In this document: positions 1 to 6,936 of the stretch, one piece after another
Numbering within the stretch: the first letter of the stretch is position 1
How the letters are laid out: each line of letters begins with the position of its first letter
NCBI GenBank assembly: GCA_031411575.1
Contig: JANOBJ010000212.1
Span: forward strand, 1 to 7,707
Length of the DNA stretch: 7,707 bases
Reading direction: 5' to 3'
Source of the DNA: JANOBJ01 sp031411575
GTDB taxonomy: Bacteria; Pseudomonadota; Gammaproteobacteria; Burkholderiales; Burkholderiaceae_C
The notes under the pieces: generated by a model
Database searches by the model: none
What the model saw: only the letters and a program-made list of their open reading frames with translations
What the model was told of the DNA's origin: nothing
Made by a program: the position numbers and the translations under genes

Positions 1-426
1 GAAGAGCTCTTCAGCGCCACCAAGACCGAGTTCAAGCACCTGGAGTTCTATTACTTCCACAACTGCGTGTACGACTTCATGTGGAAGAACAACCGGCGCC
101 GTTTCAGCGAAAAATTCGCCACCTGGGACATCATCCGCAAGTACAACAAGGACTACAAACTCATCTTTGTCGGCGACGCGACGATGAGCCCGTACGAGAT
201 CCTGCAGCCCGGCGGCAGCGTGGAGTACAACAACGAGGAAGCCGGCGCCGAGTGGATGCAGCGGCTGACCAACGCCTTCCCCAAGTTCGCCTGGATCAAC
301 CCCGAGCCACAGGGCGTGTGGCAATACCGTCAGAGCATCAGCGTGATCCAGCAACTGGTCAACCAGCGCATGTACCCCCTGACGATCAAGGGTCTCGAGG
401 AGGCCATGCGCCTGCTGTCAAAATAG
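1..426 (+). CDS. VWA-domain protein, CoxE-like (3' end only)
   Basis: The frame is open from the first base of the window, so this is the C-terminal 141 residues of a longer protein; the start lies outside. The fragment contains FYYFHNCVYDFMW, YKLIFVGDATMSPYEI, PGGSVEYNNEEAGAEWMQR and FAWINPEPQGVWQYRQS, which I recognise as the end of the CoxE-like VWA family common in Burkholderiales (uncharacterised proteins with a von Willebrand factor A domain). The GDA of the VGDAT segment is where the last metal-ion-dependent adhesion site (MIDAS) aspartate of a VWA domain would fall. Such proteins are usually encoded next to a MoxR-type AAA+ ATPase and are thought to act with it in metal-cofactor insertion or protein maturation; that partner would be upstream and is not visible. 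It ends in TAG at 424-426, followed 22 bp later by a strong intrinsic terminator. The family call is confident; the substrate is unknown. Confidence 0.85.
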   Translation, partial: EELFSATKTEFKHLEFYYFHNCVYDFMWKNNRRRFSEKFATWDIIRKYNKDYKLIFVGDATMSPYEILQPGGSVEYNNEEAGAEWMQRLTNAFPKFAWINPEPQGVWQYRQSISVIQQLVNQRMYPLTIKGLEEAMRLLSK

Positions 427-430
427 CCGG

Positions 431-2332
431 ATGAACCGGTGTTGGTCGAAAAGGCTGGCGTGGATGCCAGCCTTTTTCTTTGGGGTTTCGGGGTGGGCTG
501 CGGGGGCTTTCGGGCAGCCCCTGGGGCCGGCTGCGGATGCGCCCTCGCGTGCGGTATCAGCGCCCGCCACACCGACCACCGTACCGACTTCCACACCCGG
601 TTTGGCGGCGTTCGTGCTTGAAGTCAACGCCCCGGACGATATCCGCAGCTACCTGCTGCGCCACCTCGAACTGCAGCGCTACCGCACCCTCACCGATCTG
701 GACGACAGCGAGCTTGACCGCCTGTTGGTGGCGGCTGAGCGCAACACCCGCGAGCTGCTGGCCACGCTGGGTTATTTTTCGCCCACGCTGACGCTGGCTA
801 GCCGCGAGGCCACCGCCACCGCGCCGCGCACGGTGACGATCACCGCGCAGTCGGGCGCACCGACGCGGGTCACCGGCGTCGATATCGCGTTCGACGGGCC
901 GATTCGCGACGACGCCACTGCTGCAGCCCAGCGCGGGGAGATTCGCGCGCTCTGGGGTTTGCGCCCCGGCATGCGCTTCACCCAGGCCGACTGGGACGCC
1001 GCCAAATCCCAGGCGCTGCGCCAGCTGACGCAGCAGCGCTACCCGGCCGGCACGGTGGCTGCCAGCCAGGCCGACGTGGACACCGACACCGATTCAGCCA
1101 TGCTCAGCCTCAAGCTGGATTCCGGCCCGGTCTATCGCCTGGGGCCGCTGGTGGTCTCGGGCGTGCAGCGCTACGACCCGACGCTGGTGGAACGGCTGGC
1201 GCGCCTCACGCCCGGCGCCGAGTACGACCAGATCCGCCTGCTCGAAGCGCAGCAACGGCTGGCCGACAGCGGTTACTTTGATTCGGTGCTGCTGTCGCTG
1301 GACACCGCGGGTGACCCGGCGGCGGCGCCTGTGCGGGTGCAGGTGCGTGAGGCCCGGCTGCAAAAGCTGGTGCTCGGCATTGGCGCCAGCACCGACAGCG
1401 GGCCGCGCCTGTCGGCCGAACACACCCACCACCAGCTGCCCGGCATCGGCTGGCGCGCCATCACCAAACTGTCGCTGGACCGCAAGACGCGCTCGCTCGG
1501 CACCGAGCTGGTGGACACGCCCGACGAGCGCGGCTGGCGCTGGCTGACCTCGGCGCTGGTCGAACAGCAGATCAATACCGATGCCGAGGACGTGAAGAGC
1601 CAGCGCTACCGCTTCGGCCGTACCAACGCCGGCGACCGGATCGACCGCAACGTGTACCTGCAGTACGACACCGCGCGCACCACCAACCCTGCCGGCGTGT
1701 CCAACACCGCGCAGGCGATCAGTGCCAACTACGCCTGGACGCAACGCCATTTCGACAGCGTGCCGTTTCCCACGCGCGGCTACGGCCTGGGGGTGGAACT
1801 GGGTGGCGGTGTCACGCTGGGCAGCAGCCACCAACCCTTCTTGCGCACGCAGGCACGCTGGTTGGGCGTGTGGACGCTGGCGGACGAAGCACGCGCGAGC
1901 CGCTCGCAGTTTCGCGCCAGCCGCATCGTGGTGCGCGCGGAAGGCGGCGCGGTGCTGGCGCGTGAGCAGACCGAGATTCCGGAGACGCAGCGCTTTCTCA
2001 CCGGTGGCGACACCACCGTGCGCGGCTACGGCCTGCGCGACATCGGTGTCGCGTTGCCCGGCGGCAAGGTCGCCGCGGGTCGCTACCTGGCGGTCGGCAG
2101 TGTCGAGTGGCAGCGCCCGATCACCGTCAACGACCGGCTGACCGACTGGGAAGGCGCGCTCTTCGTGGATGCCGGCGCAGTGGCCGACAAGCCGGCCGAT
2201 CTGCGCGCCCGGGTGGGTGTGGGTGCTGGCGCGCGCTGGCGCAGCCCGGTCGGCCCGCTGCAGATCGACGTGGCCTATGGCGTGACGCCCAAGCGCCTGC
2301 GGCTGCATCTGAGCGTCGGGTTCACCTTCTGA
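431..2332 (+). CDS. tamA: TamA, outer-membrane Omp85-family translocation and assembly subunit
   Basis: 633 residues (E. coli TamA is 577). TamA is the outer-membrane part of the translocation and assembly module, working with TamB. A signal peptide covers about residues 1-28: a basic start (R3, K7, R8), a hydrophobic stretch LAWMPAFFFGVSGW, and cleavage near AFG/Q. A Pro/Ala/Thr-rich linker follows (about 30-57). Three POTRA domains follow at roughly 60-142, 143-232 and 233-308; YRLGPLVVSGVQRYDP and QQRLADSGYFDSVLLSL mark the third. The 16-strand barrel occupies about 309-633. It has the Omp85 loop-6 motif in GGDTTVRGYGLRDIG (about 525-539), GPLQIDVAYG near the end and the terminal Phe (VGFTF) used as the BAM insertion signal. 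The start at 431 is 4 nt after the VWA stop and has no clear Shine-Dalgarno. The in-frame ATG at 464, inside the terminator loop, is an alternative, but that product would lack the basic signal-peptide start. The gene stops in the tamB start codon. Confidence 0.9.
   Translation: MNRCWSKRLAWMPAFFFGVSGWAAGAFGQPLGPAADAPSRAVSAPATPTTVPTSTPGLAAFVLEVNAPDDIRSYLLRHLELQRYRTLTDLDDSELDRLLVAAERNTRELLATLGYFSPTLTLASREATATAPRTVTITAQSGAPTRVTGVDIAFDGPIRDDATAAAQRGEIRALWGLRPGMRFTQADWDAAKSQALRQLTQQRYPAGTVAASQADVDTDTDSAMLSLKLDSGPVYRLGPLVVSGVQRYDPTLVERLARLTPGAEYDQIRLLEAQQRLADSGYFDSVLLSLDTAGDPAAAPVRVQVREARLQKLVLGIGASTDSGPRLSAEHTHHQLPGIGWRAITKLSLDRKTRSLGTELVDTPDERGWRWLTSALVEQQINTDAEDVKSQRYRFGRTNAGDRIDRNVYLQYDTARTTNPAGVSNTAQAISANYAWTQRHFDSVPFPTRGYGLGVELGGGVTLGSSHQPFLRTQARWLGVWTLADEARASRSQFRASRIVVRAEGGAVLAREQTEIPETQRFLTGGDTTVRGYGLRDIGVALPGGKVAAGRYLAVGSVEWQRPITVNDRLTDWEGALFVDAGAVADKPADLRARVGVGAGARWRSPVGPLQIDVAYGVTPKRLRLHLSVGFTF
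449..477 (+). terminator. Intrinsic terminator inside the tamA signal-peptide codons
   Basis: AAAAGGCTGGC (449-459) is perfectly complementary to GCCAGCCTTTT (466-476). This gives an 11-bp stem with a 6-nt loop, GTGGAT, and a T-run at 473-477 followed by CTTT. This is a textbook Rho-independent terminator placed 22 nt after the VWA stop codon, where that gene's terminator is expected. It is unusual because the same bases are in frame in tamA and encode residues 7-15 or so (KRLAWMPAF) of its predicted signal peptide. The hairpin is seen directly; termination efficiency is inferred. Confidence 0.85.
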
Positions 2333-5300
2333 TGGCTGAGTACGACCCCGCCGCACGGTTGCCTGAGCCGCCTCCGGACGGCACCGGCGACGCACCTGCG
2401 CCGCCGGCTGCGACCCCGGCAAAGCGCGCCCGCAGCCGCTGGCGCGCGCTCTGGCTGTTGCCGCTGGGCGCGCTCTGGCTCACGGCCATGGTGCTGGTGG
2501 CGGCCGGGCTGGCGCTGTGGCTGTGGACCCAGGCCGATACGTCGCTCGATTCCGCGCTGCGCCTGGGCGCGCGCTATCTGCCGGCCGGCGAGACACTGAC
2601 CGCCGAAGGCGTGCGCGGCGCGCTGCACGACGGCGGCACCATTGATCGGCTGCGCTGGCAGCGCGGCGACGGCCTCACCGTGACCGCGCGCCAGATTGCC
2701 CTGCGCTGGCAGCCGATGGCCTTGCTGGAGCAGCAGTTGCGGCTCGACACACTGGTGATCGGCGAGCTGGAAATTGACGACCAACGACCGCCCGGCAGTG
2801 TCCCGCTCACCAGCCTCATGCTGCCTGTGCCGGTGGACTTGCCGTTCCAGATCGGCACACTGCTTTGGCGCGGGCCGCCAGCGTTTGAGGCGACCGCTCT
2901 GGCCGGCCACTACCGCTACGACCGCACGCGTCACACGCTGCGGGTGGATGCGGTGCGGATCGCCGCCGGCCGCTACCGCGCCAAGGCCGATCTGTTGGCC
3001 CGCGCACCGATGACGCTGGACCTTGGCGTCATCGGCGATCTGCAGGCGCCCGTGCCAAGGCTGGCGCAGCCTGTGCCCCTGGCCGCCGATGCCACCGTGC
3101 GCGGCACGCTGGCGGGCGCGGACGCGCGGCTGGCCATCGAAGCCCGCCTGCTGCCACGCCTGCCGGCTACGCCCAACGCGCGCGCGACACCCAGCCAGCC
3201 CATGCAGGCCACGGTGTCGGCACAGGTCGCGCCGTGGGCCGCGCAGCCGGTGTTGCAGGCCAACGCGCGCTTTCACGACGTGAACCTGGCCGCGCTCTGG
3301 CCCGGCGCGCCGCAGACCCTGCTGGCCGGCACGGTGCAGGTGCGGCCGTTGCCCAATGCGCCAGGTGGCGCGGCACCACCGTCACCCGGCAACACCGCGC
3401 CCCCGCCTGCACCAGGCGCCACGCCAGTCTGGCGAGCCGAGACACAGATCACCAACCGCCTGCCCGGGCCGTGGAACCAGCGCCGCCTGCCCGTCACCAG
3501 CCTGCAGGCACGCGGCGCGCTGGAGGCCACACGCGTGCAGATCGATGCGCTGACGGCTGACCTCGCGGGCGGGCGCTTGCAGGCGCAGGGCCAGTGGGCG
3601 CGCGCCGCCCGATCAGCGGCATCGGGCACCTCCAGCGCCACGCCGACCCTGCGAGCCACCGGCCTGCCCACCGGCTGGCAGGGCGAAGCCACGCTGCAGC
3701 GCATCAACCCGGCGGCGCTGCACACCCAGCTGCTGCCCGCCGCCATTGATGGTGAACTGAGTGCGCGCGCCGGACCCTCAGGCGCCGCGTCAAATGTCTC
3801 GCCCGGCATCGCCTTTGACGCCCGGTTGCGCCCCTCGGCCCGGCAGCCCGCTGCCTCGCGGCTGCAGGGGCTGCGCCTGCGCGCGGCCAACGCCAAAGGT
3901 CTGTGGCTGGGCGGTGCGTCAGAACGGGTGCGCCTGCAGACGCTGCTGATCCAGACCAACGACGCCGCGCTGCAAGGCCAGGGCGAGGTGCAACTGGCCA
4001 GCGGCGCAAGCCAGGGCACGCTGAGCCTGGCGCTGCCCGGCGCACAGGCGGACGCACAGGGCCAACTCAGTGCTGCGGCAGGCGCTGGCGAGTTGAGCGT
4101 GCGGGTGGCCAACGCCGCGCTGGCCACGCGCTGGCTGGCGCAGTGGCCTGGCGCCGACCGGTGGCTGGCCGGGCAGCCGCTGTCAGGCAACGGCGAACTC
4201 AGCGGTCGCTGGCAAGGCGGCTGGCAGCGCGGCGGGGCTGAGCTGCAGGTGCAGAGCCGGCTGCGCGTGCCGCTGCTGGAACGGGCCGCGCCGCGCGACC
4301 CGGCCGCCAGCGCTGCGGCGGGCAGTCTGCCGCCCGCCCCCGCGTGGCGCGTGCGTGATCTGCAGGCTGAGGTCAATGGCCAGCTCAGCGCCATGAGCGG
4401 GGCCCTCGCGGGTCAACTCGAGTCTGGCACTCGCCGTTACCGCCTGCAAACCCAGGCCGAAGGCGGGCGCATCACAGCGCCCACCCGGCCCGTGGCGGGC
4501 GCTCCCGGCACAACACCTGCCAGCGAGCCGACCTGGCAGGCCCGCATCCCCACGGCCATGCTGACCGCGCACGACAGCCTGCGCCCCGGCACCTGGACGG
4601 TGCAGCTGCGCCAACCGGTGGCAGTGCTGGGCAGCGGCAGCACGCTTTCGGCCAGCGCGGGCGAAGCCAGCCTCACCGGCCCGCTGCCCGGCGCGAGCAC
4701 GTTGGCCTGGCAACCGGTGAGCTTTGCTCGCAACCGCACCGCGGCAGGCGACCGCACCACCCTGCGCAGCAGCGGCCGTCTGTCCGGGCTGCCGCTGGCC
4801 TGGCTTGACTGGCTGGGCGATGCGCAACTGGCCAGTCTGGGCCTGTCCGGTGACATGGTGTTCGACGGCGACTGGGACGTGCAGCTGGCCGACACCCTGC
4901 GCCTGAAAGCCAACCTGGCGCGCCGCAGCGGCGATTTGCGGGTGCAGGCCGACGACTCCGCCGGCAACAACCTGCGCGTGGACGCTGGTGTCAAGGCCGC
5001 GAACCTGAGCCTCAGCAGCGAGGGCGACGCCGTGCGGCTGGCCCTGCGCTGGGACAGCGAGCGCGCGGGCCAGGCACAGGCCGAGTTCAGCACCCAGCTG
5101 GCACGCGCCGAGGGCGGCTGGCTGTGGCCGATGGACGCGCCGGTCAGCGGCACGCTCGAGGCCAACCTGCCGCGCGTGGGCGTGTGGTCGGTGCTGGCGC
5201 CGCCCGGCTGGCGCATGCGCGGCACGCTGGACGCGAGTGCGCGCCTGGCCGGTACGCGCCGCTCGCCGCAGTGGAACGGCACCCTGAACGCCAACGACCT

Positions 5301-6567
5301 GGCCATCCGCTCGGTGGTCGAGGGCATCGAGTTCAGCAACGGGCGACTGCGCACCACGCTGGCCGGGCAGCGGCTGGAGATCGCAGAGTTCAGTCTAGCC
5401 GGCGCGCCCGGCCCGGGTGGTGCGGCCAGCGGCGGCACGCTGAACGCCACCGGCTTTGCGCTGTGGGCGACCGACGCAGGCGCCGGCGCGACGGGCACCA
5501 CCACCCGCACACCGCCGTCGGCCCTGTCGCGGCTGCGGATTGAGCTGGCTGCGCAGGCCCGCTCGCTGCGGGTGTCTTCGCGGGCCGACCGCCGGCTGGT
5601 GGTCTCCGGCGATCTGCAGGCCCGGCTGGCGGGCGCCCGGCTGGAACTGCGCGGCGCGCTCAAGGCCGATTCAGCGCTGTTCGTGCTGCCCGAGGAAACC
5701 GCGCCCACGATGGGCAGCGACGTGGTGGTGCGCGGTGGCGGACGCACCCCGCAACGCGACACGGTGGCGGCCGGAACACCCACCCTCGCCACCACGGCCA
5801 CAACTTCCAGCAGCGCCACCAGCGACCCGCGCGGCGTGCGCGTGCAGCCCGACATGGCCGTCACGCTGAACCTGGGCGACGATTTTCAGGTACAGGACCG
5901 CGGCCTCACCACGCGGCTGGCCGGCACGCTTGATCTGCGCAGCAACGCCGGCACCGCGTTTCAACCGCGGCTCGTGGGCGACGTGCGCACCGTGCGTGGC
6001 AGCTACAAGGCCTACGGCCAGCAACTCGATATCGAGGAAGGCCTGATCCGCTTCAACGGCCCGTACGACAACCCCGTGCTCGACATCCTGGCGGTGCGGC
6101 CCAACCTGACGGTGGTGGTGGGCGTTCAGATCGCCGGCACTGCGCTGTCGCCGCGCGTGCGGCTGTACGCCGACCCCGAGATGGCCGACGCCGACAAGCT
6201 GGCCTGGCTGGTGCTGGGCCGTGCCGCCGCCAACGGCGGAGCCGAGTCGGCGGTGCTGCAGCAGGCCGCGCTGGCATTGCTGGGCGGCAACAGCCGGGGC
6301 ATCTCCGGCGGGCTTGCCGACGCGCTGGGGCTGGACGAGCTGTCGTTTCGGGGCGCCGCCACCAAATCTGACGGCACCACCGCGAGCGCTGCCGTCACCT
6401 TGGGCAAACGCCTCTCGCGCGACTTCTACGTGGCCTACGAGCGCAGCCTGGCCGGCACCCTGGGCACCTTCTACATCTTCTACGACCTGTCGCGCCGCTT
6501 CACGCTGCGCGCCCAGACCGGCGAGCAAAGCGCGATCGACCTGATCTTCACCGTACCGTTCGACTGA
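2332..6567 (+). CDS. tamB: TamB, inner-membrane-anchored translocation and assembly partner (DUF490)
   Basis: 1411 residues from the ATG at 2332, which overlaps the tamA stop by one base (TGATG). The frame is open further upstream, but that part is out of frame inside tamA. TamB bridges the periplasm from inner membrane to TamA; it belongs to the AsmA/VPS13-like bridge proteins, implicated in outer-membrane protein assembly and in phospholipid flow. Residues 1-30 are Pro/Ala-rich and cytoplasmic, then basic KRARSRWR (31-38) and one transmembrane helix (about 39-66). LPAGETLTAEGVRGALHDGG begins the long beta-rich body typical of the groove-shaped TamB fold. The C-terminal TamB/DUF490 domain (about 1170-1411) is well conserved: VRGSYKAYGQQLDIEEGLIR, NGPYDNPVLDI, DADKLAWLVLGR, VTLGKRLSRDFYVAYERSL and a final AIDLIFTVPFD. 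It is longer than E. coli TamB (about 1259), partly through low-complexity Pro/Ala/Thr linkers near residues 341-364, 1053-1065 and 1146-1170. Cotranscription and translational coupling with tamA are likely. Confidence 0.93.
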   Translation: MAEYDPAARLPEPPPDGTGDAPAPPAATPAKRARSRWRALWLLPLGALWLTAMVLVAAGLALWLWTQADTSLDSALRLGARYLPAGETLTAEGVRGALHDGGTIDRLRWQRGDGLTVTARQIALRWQPMALLEQQLRLDTLVIGELEIDDQRPPGSVPLTSLMLPVPVDLPFQIGTLLWRGPPAFEATALAGHYRYDRTRHTLRVDAVRIAAGRYRAKADLLARAPMTLDLGVIGDLQAPVPRLAQPVPLAADATVRGTLAGADARLAIEARLLPRLPATPNARATPSQPMQATVSAQVAPWAAQPVLQANARFHDVNLAALWPGAPQTLLAGTVQVRPLPNAPGGAAPPSPGNTAPPPAPGATPVWRAETQITNRLPGPWNQRRLPVTSLQARGALEATRVQIDALTADLAGGRLQAQGQWARAARSAASGTSSATPTLRATGLPTGWQGEATLQRINPAALHTQLLPAAIDGELSARAGPSGAASNVSPGIAFDARLRPSARQPAASRLQGLRLRAANAKGLWLGGASERVRLQTLLIQTNDAALQGQGEVQLASGASQGTLSLALPGAQADAQGQLSAAAGAGELSVRVANAALATRWLAQWPGADRWLAGQPLSGNGELSGRWQGGWQRGGAELQVQSRLRVPLLERAAPRDPAASAAAGSLPPAPAWRVRDLQAEVNGQLSAMSGALAGQLESGTRRYRLQTQAEGGRITAPTRPVAGAPGTTPASEPTWQARIPTAMLTAHDSLRPGTWTVQLRQPVAVLGSGSTLSASAGEASLTGPLPGASTLAWQPVSFARNRTAAGDRTTLRSSGRLSGLPLAWLDWLGDAQLASLGLSGDMVFDGDWDVQLADTLRLKANLARRSGDLRVQADDSAGNNLRVDAGVKAANLSLSSEGDAVRLALRWDSERAGQAQAEFSTQLARAEGGWLWPMDAPVSGTLEANLPRVGVWSVLAPPGWRMRGTLDASARLAGTRRSPQWNGTLNANDLAIRSVVEGIEFSNGRLRTTLAGQRLEIAEFSLAGAPGPGGAASGGTLNATGFALWATDAGAGATGTTTRTPPSALSRLRIELAAQARSLRVSSRADRRLVVSGDLQARLAGARLELRGALKADSALFVLPEETAPTMGSDVVVRGGGRTPQRDTVAAGTPTLATTATTSSSATSDPRGVRVQPDMAVTLNLGDDFQVQDRGLTTRLAGTLDLRSNAGTAFQPRLVGDVRTVRGSYKAYGQQLDIEEGLIRFNGPYDNPVLDILAVRPNLTVVVGVQIAGTALSPRVRLYADPEMADADKLAWLVLGRAAANGGAESAVLQQAALALLGGNSRGISGGLADALGLDELSFRGAATKSDGTTASAAVTLGKRLSRDFYVAYERSLAGTLGTFYIFYDLSRRFTLRAQTGEQSAIDLIFTVPFD

Positions 6568-6609
6568 ACCAGCCCTCAGCCCCCGCCCACCCGCCGCGCG
6601 CCACGGCCC

Positions 6610-6615
6610 TACAAT
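6610..6615 (+). promoter_or_regulatory. Probable -10 box of the tRNA-Arg promoter (TACAAT)
   Basis: TACAAT differs from TATAAT at one position. It places the transcription start near 6622, about 3 nt before the mature tRNA. The stretch between box and tRNA (CACGCCGC) is GC-rich, as in promoters under stringent control; that regulation is inference. No good -35 hexamer is visible 16-18 bp upstream (the region around 6587 is C-rich), so the promoter call rests mainly on the -10 and its position. Confidence 0.55.
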
Positions 6616-6624
6616 CACGCCGCT

Positions 6625-6699
6625 GCCGCCGTAGTTCAATGGATAGAACGAGCGCCTCCTAAGCGCTAGATATGGGTTCGATTCCCGTCGGGGGCGCCA
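6625..6699 (+). tRNA. tRNA-Arg (anticodon CCU, reads AGG)
   Basis: A complete 75-nt cloverleaf can be folded by hand. The acceptor strands are 6625-6631 and 6689-6695. The D stem is GTTC/GAAC (6634-6637 and 6646-6649). The anticodon stem AGCGC/GCGCT encloses loop CTCCTAA (6656-6662) with anticodon CCT at 6658-6660. The T stem ATGGG/CCCGT encloses TTCGATT (6677-6683). Discriminator G73 is followed by an encoded CCA (6697-6699). A20 in the D loop and C35/U36 are arginine identity elements in E. coli, supporting the assignment. The fourth acceptor pair is a G-G mismatch (6628 against 6692); all other stem pairs are Watson-Crick apart from one T-G in the T stem. Confidence 0.95.
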
Positions 6700-6789
6700 G
6701 CACCGGTTTTGACACGATTTTCAGGCTATATTGGCCTTTTGTCCTCGCCCCTTGGTCATAGTACGCTATATATTTTATAGCATACTGCA
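6700..6789. repeat. AT-rich intergenic element with terminal hairpin, possibly a dispersed Comamonadaceae repeat
   Basis: This 90-bp stretch is strikingly AT-rich against its GC-rich surroundings. It contains TTTTGACACGATTTT (from 6707), TATTGGCCTTTTG (from 6729) and an inverted repeat at 6760-6786. In the latter AGTA pairs with TACT, then after one C/A mismatch GCTATA (6765-6770) pairs with TATAGC (6776-6781) around TATTT. From memory, Comamonadaceae genomes carry many intergenic elements with a similar layout: a TTTGACAC-like start, TTGGCCTnT in the middle and a GCTAT...ATAGC end. Only one copy lies in this window, so repeat status cannot be shown here. Confidence 0.4.
6723..6741 (+). terminator. 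Weak candidate terminator after tRNA-Arg
   Basis: AGGC (6723-6726) can pair with GCCT (6734-6737) around a 7-nt loop, followed by TTTG. The stem is only 4 bp, so this is a poor terminator by itself. It is listed because it is the only hairpin with a following T-run just downstream of the tRNA. It may instead be part of the AT-rich element around it. Confidence 0.25.
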
Positions 6790-6861
6790 TGCTGCTCCTC
6801 TACCGACTCCAGCCTTCATTGACGCGTCTGTCGACGCGCTCCGGCGCCAGCCGCGCGCCAC

Positions 6862-6875
6862 TTGACCTGCATCAA
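6862..6875 (+). promoter_or_regulatory. FNR/Anr-type operator (TTGAC-N4-ATCAA)
   Basis: TTGACCTGCATCAA matches the FNR/Anr consensus TTGAT-N4-ATCAA at nine of ten positions, and TTGAC-N4-ATCAA is itself a common Anr/Dnr variant. Its centre is at 6868.5. A plausible -10 at 6898-6903 predicts a start at 6910, which places the box at exactly -41.5, the class II activator position. The next gene is the DUF302 CDS at 6937. Activation under oxygen limitation (or NO, if the regulator is Dnr-like) is inferred. Confidence 0.75.
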
Positions 6876-6897
6876 TGAACGGGGGGCATGGCGCCTC

Positions 6898-6903
6898 TAG
6901 AGT
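6898..6903 (+). promoter_or_regulatory. Candidate -10 box of the DUF302-SHOCT promoter
   Basis: TAGAGT matches TATAAT at four of six positions and predicts transcription from about 6910, leaving a leader of about 27 nt. No -35 hexamer is expected at a class II FNR promoter, because the activator site occupies that position. The exact spacing to the FNR-type box is the main support. Confidence 0.5.
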
Positions 6904-6936
6904 CAGGGTGGTTGCTGTCGCAGCCGGGAGACCGCC

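Noticed and set aside
2107..2331. Upstream in-frame extension of tamB
   Set aside because: It lies entirely within tamA in another frame, and its sequence (Arg/Gly/Ala-rich) does not look like a TamB N-terminus. The ATG at 2332 gives a basic segment and a transmembrane helix as expected.
1094..2422. Long open frame on the - strand (442 codons) opposite tamA
   Set aside because: It is a shadow of tamA in GC-rich DNA. The translation is rich in Arg, Ala, Gly and His with no recognisable domain, while the + strand encodes a clear Omp85 protein.
4437..5864. Long open frame on the - strand (475 codons) opposite tamB
   Set aside because: The product is Ser/Arg/Ala-rich low complexity with no motifs, antisense to well-supported TamB coding sequence.
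6677..6699. tRNA 3' end as an attachment site of an integrated element
   Set aside because: No second copy of the tRNA 3' end is found in the window and no integrase gene follows; the downstream genes look like ordinary chromosomal genes.
6823..6838. Short hairpin CGCGTC-TGTC-GACGCG
   Set aside because: A 6-bp GC inverted repeat with no T-run and no match to a known operator; such palindromes are frequent by chance in GC-rich DNA.
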